The translations under genes were made by a program, and so were the position numbers. This document shows, in pieces, positions 5,592-11,066 of a DNA stretch of 11,066 bases. Within the stretch, counting starts at the first letter, position 1, and each line of letters opens with the position of its first letter. The DNA comes from Candidatus Hydrogenedentota bacterium. GTDB taxonomy: Bacteria > Hydrogenedentota > Hydrogenedentia > Hydrogenedentales > SLHB01. Below the pieces are notes generated by a model. It searched no databases. It had not been told where the DNA came from and was given only the letters and a program-made list of their open reading frames with translations. Location: positions 1 through 11,066 of the forward strand of contig JAKJDA010000061.1 in assembly GCA_022706165.1 (NCBI GenBank), written 5' to 3'.

Positions 5592-6383
5592 TCATTCTCC
5601 AATTGCGAACTTGATGATGCCCTTTTCGTCGCCGGACGTAACAGCGCCGGACGCCTTGAGAAACGACGCGAACTGCTCTCGCTTGTTCGTGGGTTTCCTC
5701 ACGTCCGTTGCCGCCCGCCTGCTCCCGACCGCGCCCGGAGGATTGAGTACCGGAGTACCCGTTCCATTCTTCGCCACGTAATGCTTTCGCATCGCGCCAG
5801 CGATCCGTGCTTTCATGGCCAGAGGCATATCAGCGAAACCCTCCTGGTCGAGCGCCTGCATCGCTTCCTGCATTTCGGCGTAGTCCGGGGATTGAGAAAG
5901 CATCTTGGCCTCCATCTCCTCCCGAATCTGCGACTGCAACTGCTGGATGTACTGGTGCTGTCCCTGGAGCATTTCGTTGAAGTAATCAACCAACACGCCG
6001 GGGTCCGTAATGGACTCCCGCTTCAACTGCTCGATCCGTTCCTTCATTTGGGCGCTGACCTGCTGGGCTTGCTTCTCTTGCGCCGGATTGCCAACCAACT
6101 TGGTCAACAACTCGACTTGAGCCTGCATTTGCTTCAACAAGGTTTCACGCTCCGACAAGGCCCGCTGCGTATCTTTCCACCGTTTTTCGTAATCTTCCGG
6201 CTTGGTACGCTGCTGGTTATCGGCCCCTTGCGTTTCGGAAGGACTCACATCGGAGGCTCCCGTTGCGCCAGCTTGGTCCGGCTGTGGCCTTTCGCCGGTG
6301 CCCGCTGTTTGCTGCGCGAGATTATCCGCAATCTCGGGAGGCTCGTCACCGGCCTGACCGAGAATCGGTATTTCCTTAGCCAT
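5592..6383 (-). CDS. Probable scaffolding protein (coiled coil)
   Basis: The 263-residue product is polar and low in aromatic residues. Residues 1-60 are rich in Gln, Pro, Gly, Asp and Glu and look disordered. Residues 62-95 (EDYEKRWKDTQRALSERE and onward) and roughly 102-165 look like coiled coil rich in Gln and Glu. The C-terminus is basic then mixed (near 200-260), as expected for a capsid-binding end. Scaffolds of HK97-fold phages have this build and sit between portal and major capsid genes, as here. Its role would be to guide capsid subunits into a procapsid and then leave. An AGGAG eight bases upstream of the ATG lies within the preceding gene, and the start overlaps that gene's stop by one base (TAATG). 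No protease motif was seen. The function is inferred from architecture and position. Confidence 0.65.
   Translation of the reverse strand: MAKEIPILGQAGDEPPEIADNLAQQTAGTGERPQPDQAGATGASDVSPSETQGADNQQRTKPEDYEKRWKDTQRALSERETLLKQMQAQVELLTKLVGNPAQEKQAQQVSAQMKERIEQLKRESITDPGVLVDYFNEMLQGQHQYIQQLQSQIREEMEAKMLSQSPDYAEMQEAMQALDQEGFADMPLAMKARIAGAMRKHYVAKNGTGTPVLNPPGAVGSRRAATDVRKPTNKREQFASFLKASGAVTSGDEKGIIKFAIGE
5597..5600 (-). promoter_or_regulatory. Ribosome binding site deciding the start at 5589
   Basis: GGAG on the minus strand is seven bases from the ATG at 5589 and only one base from the ATG at 5595. Normal Shine-Dalgarno spacing therefore selects the downstream ATG and a protein beginning MPRTYKKK. 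Confidence 0.55.
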
Positions 6384-6682
6384 TATCCGTTCTCCTGTTT
6401 TTTACTTCCAGACGAGATTGTATCAGCCACTTGAGCCAATGCAAAAACCCGCCTGATTCCAACACTCTCGCCCGCCGCGATAAACCCCGCGTGCGGGTCG
6501 TTCTTCTGCATGGCCGCGAGCGCGGAGTATGCTGTGCGATCCATGAGTTTTGCGAAAAGCGTTTCGATGGACTTCCAATCATCCTGCGCGATATGGTTGA
6601 ACACGGCGCGGATTTCGTCTGAAGTGCATTCCACGCCGATCATGTTTGAAAACGTTGCCTGCAACTCTTTGGTGATTTCCAT
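6383..6682 (-). CDS. Small helical protein of unknown function in the head module
   Basis: I do not recognise this 99-residue protein. It is soluble and mostly helix-forming by eye, with no signal peptide or transmembrane segment, one cysteine (near residue 19) and a charged tail SGSKKQENG. It starts three bases after the portal stop, with GGAG six bases before the ATG. It ends in a TAATG junction where its stop shares one base with the next start. This tight insertion between portal and scaffold candidate suggests a structural or assembly accessory made in step with them, but that is inference from position only. Frame length, Shine-Dalgarno and junctions make the gene itself convincing. Confidence 0.8.
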   Translation of the reverse strand: MEITKELQATFSNMIGVECTSDEIRAVFNHIAQDDWKSIETLFAKLMDRTAYSALAAMQKNDPHAGFIAAGESVGIRRVFALAQVADTISSGSKKQENG

Positions 6683-6685
6683 TGG

Positions 6686-8953
6686 TTACTCCGTCGTTGC
6701 CATTGCGGGCCTCCCGCCCATTGAAGCCCCAAGGTCAGCCGCCATTTCGTTGCCCACTTCCTGTCCCGGCGTCTGCGGAACGGGCGCGGCCTCTGGCGTC
6801 ATCATGCCCTGTGCGCCCATCTGTTGCTGCATCTGCATGGCCGCTTCCTGCTGCTTCAACTGCTCGGTCGCCATAATGTGTTGCCGCAACAGCCGCAAGC
6901 CGGGATACATGCTTTCCGCATTTTCGATGTACTTGAATTGCGCCTCAAAGTTCTTGTGCTGCAACAAATGCGTGTCGTGCGCTTCCCCAGGCTGCGGAGG
7001 GTCGTACTGATTCCCGTACACCATCATCTGATTTTCGAGCCGCGCGATTCGCTCCGCATCGTAGTTGTGCGTGTCGCGTATCCAGCGCGGGTTGTGCAGC
7101 TTGTTCAGCGCCGCCCATTCCCGCAAAGCCGCGGCGGGGTCCACCGCCTGCATGAACGCGGGATTCGCAAAGATGCCTTGCAGCGCGTAGTTGAGCGCAT
7201 TCAGCGCCGTCTGGTCCCGCTCCATTCGCTCCACCACGTCCACTTCGACCTCGTAGTCGCCATAAAGCATCGCGGGCCGTACCTCAAGATTCTCTGGTTC
7301 GCCGGTCAACTCGCACACCTGTTCCGGCAGCGCGTAGAAGTGCCAGTACCGCGCAATGGCCTCCGCGTAGAACGGAAGAAGCTGCATCAACTGATACCGC
7401 GCGTTCATCATGTGCGGCATTCGCGCCTGGTTGTAGACGTTGACCGCCTCGGACGCACTGGTGCGCCCGCCCATCGGCATTCCCTCGATAGCCTGTACCG
7501 TTTGCAACGCACGATCCGCGTCCTGCTCAAGATAGCTGATGTTTGCCATGATAGTGTTCGTGATGTCCGCAAACTGGAACTCGCTCAGACTCTCCTGGCG
7601 TTCCAGCCAGAACACTTTGTCGCGCCCGAACGTGAGGTCGTCCATGTAGACTTCGCCGCGAATCGCCTTCAACGGCTTTCGGTTCTGCAAAGTCCGGTTG
7701 TCGCTGGCCTGATTCTTCGCTGTGGTCAATTCGTTGAAGTTGCTCTCGATCACTTCCGCTGCGCTGATGTGATACAACCGCTCGGAGTCGTCGCGGAACT
7801 GGTGCCACATCATAATCCGCACCATGTCGTCCGGGTCCGGGTTGCGCTCAAAACGGACGCATCGGACGCTGGTGGGATCGTCCGAACTGCTAGCATTTTC
7901 AATGTCACCAATCAATGTCAACCAGTACCACGCTGGCGCATTCTTCGCGGAATCCCACTTGCCGTCCGCGATGGGCAACCGCACGAAAACATCCCATTGC
8001 CAGTACAGCCCCGTTTCGGTGTCGTCCGTTTCGTCAATGCCGACATTCGTATCTTTCGTGCGCTTGACATCGGTGTTTTGCTCGCCCTTGTAGAGATGGC
8101 TTGCGCCAAGGCCAGCCACATTTGCATACACGCCGGAACGCTGACCATCGTACAAATCGGCGCCGGGAGTCTGCCCCTCGATGATGATGCAATTCTGCTT
8201 CTGCATGTCTCCGATATTCGGGTCCGCATACAGACACTCGTTCGCAAGAAATCGGAGCGATGGGAGGTTTTCGACAACTACTTCGCGGTCCTCGAAACGG
8301 TAGCCTACCACGTTGACTTCCCCGGTAGTCGGGTCTGGTATTACGCGATCCACCACCTTTACCTTCCGCATCGCTTTTCTATGCCGCCACTCCACCATGA
8401 CCGGCAGATTCCCATACTTGTTTAGCAGCGTGGTTCCCTCCATCACCTTCACTTCAAAGTTGTCACGGCGCATCGTCCATCGCGCCAGGACGTTGTGCTG
8501 GTCTGCCAAAATGCGGCCTTCCTCGGCCTTGAGGAATGCGCCCTCGGAATAAATGGGCCGGTATTTGAACGGCATGTCGGATTCCAACAGCACGGAAAGA
8601 GTTTGCGTGGCGAGCCGTGTAGACTGCCGCCAGTAGATCGTGCTGCCAGTCTTGGAGACCGGTGGCGAGGTGCTTGGTTCTTTCGTAGACTGTTCCGCGG
8701 TGTTCTTCCCGCACTTGAACATATAGTCACAGTTCTTCCACACCGTCTCAAACGGTTCGCGCAAAGTGCGATACCGGCGCAACGCGGCAGAGATGATCGG
8801 GAGCGCCTTCGGCAGCAAGTCCTTCAACGCGCCTTCGTCTTCTGCAAGGTTGTTGATTTCCGCCGTGGACTCTGGCAGCGCGCCCTGCTCGATCTCGTCC
8901 GGCATCGGAACGCTGTCAACCTGTTCCTGCTGCTGCGATTTTTCAGTCGTCAT
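6686..8953 (-). CDS. Portal protein
   Basis: The 755-residue protein is predicted to form the dodecameric ring at one capsid vertex, through which DNA enters and to which the tail attaches. Its length is close to P22-type portals (about 725 residues). It follows terminase and precedes the scaffold candidate, the usual order. Visible traits are an acidic N-terminus, a long mixed alpha/beta body, the motif GGRTSASEA near 495-503 followed by long helices (about 505-540), and a Gln/Met-rich helical tail near 690-715. RTSASEA followed by a helical stretch is typical of podovirus-like portals. The start is the ATG at 8953, which has GGAG nine bases upstream; an in-frame TTG at 8968 overlaps that site and is less likely. 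I identify it from composition, size and synteny rather than from an alignment. Confidence 0.85.
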   Translation of the reverse strand: MTTEKSQQQEQVDSVPMPDEIEQGALPESTAEINNLAEDEGALKDLLPKALPIISAALRRYRTLREPFETVWKNCDYMFKCGKNTAEQSTKEPSTSPPVSKTGSTIYWRQSTRLATQTLSVLLESDMPFKYRPIYSEGAFLKAEEGRILADQHNVLARWTMRRDNFEVKVMEGTTLLNKYGNLPVMVEWRHRKAMRKVKVVDRVIPDPTTGEVNVVGYRFEDREVVVENLPSLRFLANECLYADPNIGDMQKQNCIIIEGQTPGADLYDGQRSGVYANVAGLGASHLYKGEQNTDVKRTKDTNVGIDETDDTETGLYWQWDVFVRLPIADGKWDSAKNAPAWYWLTLIGDIENASSSDDPTSVRCVRFERNPDPDDMVRIMMWHQFRDDSERLYHISAAEVIESNFNELTTAKNQASDNRTLQNRKPLKAIRGEVYMDDLTFGRDKVFWLERQESLSEFQFADITNTIMANISYLEQDADRALQTVQAIEGMPMGGRTSASEAVNVYNQARMPHMMNARYQLMQLLPFYAEAIARYWHFYALPEQVCELTGEPENLEVRPAMLYGDYEVEVDVVERMERDQTALNALNYALQGIFANPAFMQAVDPAAALREWAALNKLHNPRWIRDTHNYDAERIARLENQMMVYGNQYDPPQPGEAHDTHLLQHKNFEAQFKYIENAESMYPGLRLLRQHIMATEQLKQQEAAMQMQQQMGAQGMMTPEAAPVPQTPGQEVGNEMAADLGASMGGRPAMATTE

Positions 8954-9233
8954 AGAAAACCGCTCCAATCATAAGGTATTCCGGCACTATGTAATCGGCC
9001 TTGGTTCCGGGTACGCGGGACACGGGTTTGTCCGCGACAGTTTGCGCCAAACCGCCGATTTGTTCCTTGCGAAACATTTTGCATTTCGCACCCACCGCAA
9101 GAATCTCCACCCATCGCGTCAACGAAAACGATCCGTCAGACAGCGCGACCAGGATTTTCCCGTCCGCATCGCGCACGTGATCGCGTTCGCATTTCCGCAC
9201 CAACAACCGAGCGCCAAGTGGTTTGACGTTCAT
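8943..9233 (-). CDS. GroES-like co-chaperonin (phage-encoded)
   Basis: The 96-residue product matches bacterial GroES (about 97 residues) in length and in both end signatures. The N-terminus MNVKPLGARLLVRK parallels MNIRPLHDRVIVKR of E. coli GroES. A central VEILAVG parallels GEVLAVG, and the C-terminal YIVPEYLMIGAVF resembles the closing beta strands. The segment ADGKILV near residues 22-28 sits where GroES carries its mobile loop with the hydrophobic IVL tripeptide that docks on GroEL. The likely role is to cap the host GroEL so that a virion protein can fold, as T4 gp31 does; that role is inferred. I chose the ATG at 9233 over a TTG at 9275 because it restores the GroES N-terminus and sits one base after the terminase TGA (TGAgATG), which points to translational coupling. 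The 3' end overlaps the portal start by 11 bases. Confidence 0.75.
   Translation of the reverse strand: MNVKPLGARLLVRKCERDHVRDADGKILVALSDGSFSLTRWVEILAVGAKCKMFRKEQIGGLAQTVADKPVSRVPGTKADYIVPEYLMIGAVFYDD
8963..8966 (-). promoter_or_regulatory. Ribosome binding site deciding the portal start
   Basis: On the minus strand GGAG stands nine bases before the ATG at 8953. It lies inside the last codons of the GroES-like gene, so the two genes are translationally linked. The site favours 8953 over the in-frame TTG at 8968, which would have no spacing from this GGAG. Confidence 0.6.
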
Positions 9234-9234
9234 C

Positions 9235-11066
9235 TCAATACCCACATATTGTAGAGGTGATTTTTCTCGATGCAAAAGGTTGTAGCGTCCGCGCCGCGCC
9301 GCGTCCGGTCTTGCAGTACAGGTTTCCGAAATAGCGCATCGGGATTTGCGCGAGGTACAGCGCGCAACTCATCAGGTGGTCGTTTTTCTTCTTCGGCGTC
9401 TCTTTCAGGTTGAAGTTGTCAGCCTTCGACGCATAAGTATCCCAAACCCAACCTTCGATCTCCGAAATGAAGTTCTTGAGGCTTGCGAAAACGTAGATTC
9501 GCGGTGCGCCCATTTCGCCGGTTGCAAAATGCCTCCGCGTAGGGTCAATTCTGAATAATTCCTTCAACGCGGGGACCGAAAGTTCGGTTTTTGCGCCGCT
9601 GGCCTGCTGAACATGCAGTCCGCAGGCGTTGTAAAGCCATCCAATCTGCCGCCCCATCTCCTTTTGCGAGAATGAACGGCTGTCCAGCACGGTTTTCAGG
9701 AACTCCTGCTCTACAAAATCCTCTTCGTAGCGCGGATAATCAATTCCAGTCGCAGGATCGTGGAAAATGTCGAGCTTTTTGCGCCTGTTTCCGCACATTT
9801 CGATGATCGCCGGTGCATTTTCGGCTATTGTGCGCCCCCGGTTGTAGTATTCCTGGTAGAAAAAGACGTTCATGTCCTTGTCCACCGCAGCACAGAGGCA
9901 CGCGGTCGGGTTGTTTGTGCCGTGATCCAGCCCGCGGTATCGCGTGCAATCCTTCGGAATCTCGAAATCGTCTATCACGTGCAACTTGCGGTCCCATTCA
10001 TCAATCACAAGCCCACTTGTCTCATGCCAGAACCCGAAATATCGAGCGCGGCCCTCCCGCTGGGCCTTGACATCGCCGGTCTCAAACGGCTCGACGGCCC
10101 ACTTGATCCGCGCCTTCTCCTGCTCCTCTACCGGATAAACCCAGTCCACCACATCAGGCACTCCCCATGTGTACGTTTTGACCGTGTGACCCTTGGTTTT
10201 GCGCCCGGAATCGAGGTCGTTGATGAACGACTTGGCCCCTGTGTCCGGGCGCCCTTCAACGGCATGTGGCGTGAGGCTGAACACGTGCCGACCACCCAGC
10301 GTCCTCAACCGTTCGTCGGCGCCGTCGAACCGCGTCTCGGGCGGCTGCTCGTCCCATAGCCAGCGATGCAATGCCTGCGACTCGAAAACGTCCTGGTCCT
10401 GCTCGTAGACGTAGAAGAAAATCCAGCTTCCGCATTTCAGCCGAATATGCGGGTTGCGGTCCCACGCGATGTCCTTGACCGGCTTACGCTGTTCTGTCTT
10501 GTCAGAGTACGCGCCAAGCTGTTCATCCGGTATCCACTTCTTCAACTCGGGCCAGATAACCGTCTTGTGCATTAACCATTTGTACGTGCCAACCCCAATC
10601 TTTATCGGGCCATTCCACTCCCTGAACGCAACGCCATGCTCGGAGAATATCGGCCACTTCTGTTCACACGGTACGGCATCGAGGATCATGTCCACAATGG
10701 CAAGCGTGGTCTTCCCAACGCGGTTCGGCGCCCGTATGATGCGAATATCCGTGGTGTAGTCGTTCAGGAACTCTTCGGCTTGCCTGCCGTGCGGCGAGAA
10801 AAACTTAATCGGATTCCTGCGCGCTGCCCCGGCCAGCGTCATCACGGCCTCAAACGTCTTCGGATCGCGCTCCCGCAGCCCGCGCAGGAAATCAACGCGG
10901 TACAGGTAAACCGATTGACCGGCGAAGATTCGCAGCACGTTCTGCGGATCGCGTACCCGCGCCATCAAATCCTCGCGCTGCAAATACTCCGCATACGTCA
11001 TCTTGTCCATGAGCAGTTCGTCGCCCTTGTCGTACCCGAATATGTAGAGCGGTTCCCCGTTCCGCA
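9235..11066 (-). CDS. terL: Terminase large subunit (partial, 5' end beyond window)
   Basis: This is the DNA-packaging motor: an ATPase that drives DNA through the portal, joined to a nuclease that cuts concatemers. Numbering from the ATG at 11010 (591 residues), a Walker A motif APNRVGKTT lies near 94-102 and a Walker B region LWDEQPPE near 218-225 with the Asp-Glu pair. A possible coupling motif SLTPH is near 245-249. The C-terminal nuclease shows its acidic set: RGLDHGTNNPTA near 359-370, an Asp in FHDPA near 418, and KKNDHLMSCALY near 541-552. The reading frame stays open from 11010 to the right edge (including NGEPLYIFGYDKG), and no good Shine-Dalgarno precedes the 11010 ATG. The true start therefore probably lies outside the window. 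The stop is one base before the next gene's ATG. The family call is firm; the start is not. Confidence 0.95.
   Translation of the reverse strand, partial: RNGEPLYIFGYDKGDELLMDKMTYAEYLQREDLMARVRDPQNVLRIFAGQSVYLYRVDFLRGLRERDPKTFEAVMTLAGAARRNPIKFFSPHGRQAEEFLNDYTTDIRIIRAPNRVGKTTLAIVDMILDAVPCEQKWPIFSEHGVAFREWNGPIKIGVGTYKWLMHKTVIWPELKKWIPDEQLGAYSDKTEQRKPVKDIAWDRNPHIRLKCGSWIFFYVYEQDQDVFESQALHRWLWDEQPPETRFDGADERLRTLGGRHVFSLTPHAVEGRPDTGAKSFINDLDSGRKTKGHTVKTYTWGVPDVVDWVYPVEEQEKARIKWAVEPFETGDVKAQREGRARYFGFWHETSGLVIDEWDRKLHVIDDFEIPKDCTRYRGLDHGTNNPTACLCAAVDKDMNVFFYQEYYNRGRTIAENAPAIIEMCGNRRKKLDIFHDPATGIDYPRYEEDFVEQEFLKTVLDSRSFSQKEMGRQIGWLYNACGLHVQQASGAKTELSVPALKELFRIDPTRRHFATGEMGAPRIYVFASLKNFISEIEGWVWDTYASKADNFNLKETPKKKNDHLMSCALYLAQIPMRYFGNLYCKTGRGAARTLQPFASRKITSTICGY

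Noticed and set aside
6824..8425. A 533-codon open frame on the plus strand opposite the portal gene.
   Set aside because: It lies wholly antisense to a well-supported portal gene with its own ribosome binding site. Long antisense frames are expected from the codon bias of such genes, and the translation (rich in Val, His, Arg, Leu) shows no domain. Other long plus-strand frames (2218-3177, 5559-6434, 9760-10359) are rejected for the same reason.
9234..9275. TTG start at 9275 for the GroES-like gene, adding 14 residues.
   Set aside because: The extra residues do not match GroES. The ATG at 9233 gives the canonical N-terminus and is coupled to the terminase stop.

Overview
The window looks like the packaging and head-assembly region of a tailed double-stranded DNA phage (free virus or prophage), probably with podovirus-type (short-tail) architecture. 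All 14 supported genes lie on the minus strand, so transcription runs from the right edge to the left edge. They are tightly packed and several start and stop codons overlap. The capsid gene belongs to the HK97-fold class. I see no tRNA, CRISPR array, insertion sequence, integrase, attachment site or convincing promoter. The host cannot be named. Purine-rich Shine-Dalgarno sites (GGAG/AGGAGG type) and Sec signal peptides show a bacterial host.

Layout in transcription order: large terminase (9235 to the right edge, open at its 5' end); a GroES-like co-chaperonin (8943-9233); portal (6686-8953); a small unknown protein (6383-6682); a coiled-coil scaffold candidate (5592-6383); an unknown 154-residue protein (5125-5589); a probable capsid decoration protein (4620-5105); the major capsid protein, split by an apparent one-base frameshift (4601-3661); two proteins with N-terminal Sec signal peptides (2899-3594 and 2107-2838); a head-tail adaptor candidate (1731-2096); a tail nozzle or DNA-stabilisation candidate (591-1721); a collagen-like protein (196-594); and the start of a cysteine-rich protein (1-199, cut by the left edge).

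The genes fit one job. Terminase cuts and pumps DNA through the portal into a shell built from scaffold and capsid protein, decoration proteins stabilise the shell, and adaptor and nozzle seal the portal and form the stub tail. Within the 11 kb there is no tape-measure or tail-tube gene between adaptor and nozzle, which supports the short-tail reading.

Two things stand out. A GroES homologue sits translationally coupled between terminase and portal, suggesting a phage-specific chaperonin partner for folding a virion protein. Two consecutive genes directly after the capsid gene encode signal-peptide proteins. They are preceded by the only intergenic gaps longer than 20 bases in the window, and each gap holds a GC-rich hairpin. 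Export signals in the middle of a head operon are unexpected for proteins that would normally assemble in the cytoplasm.
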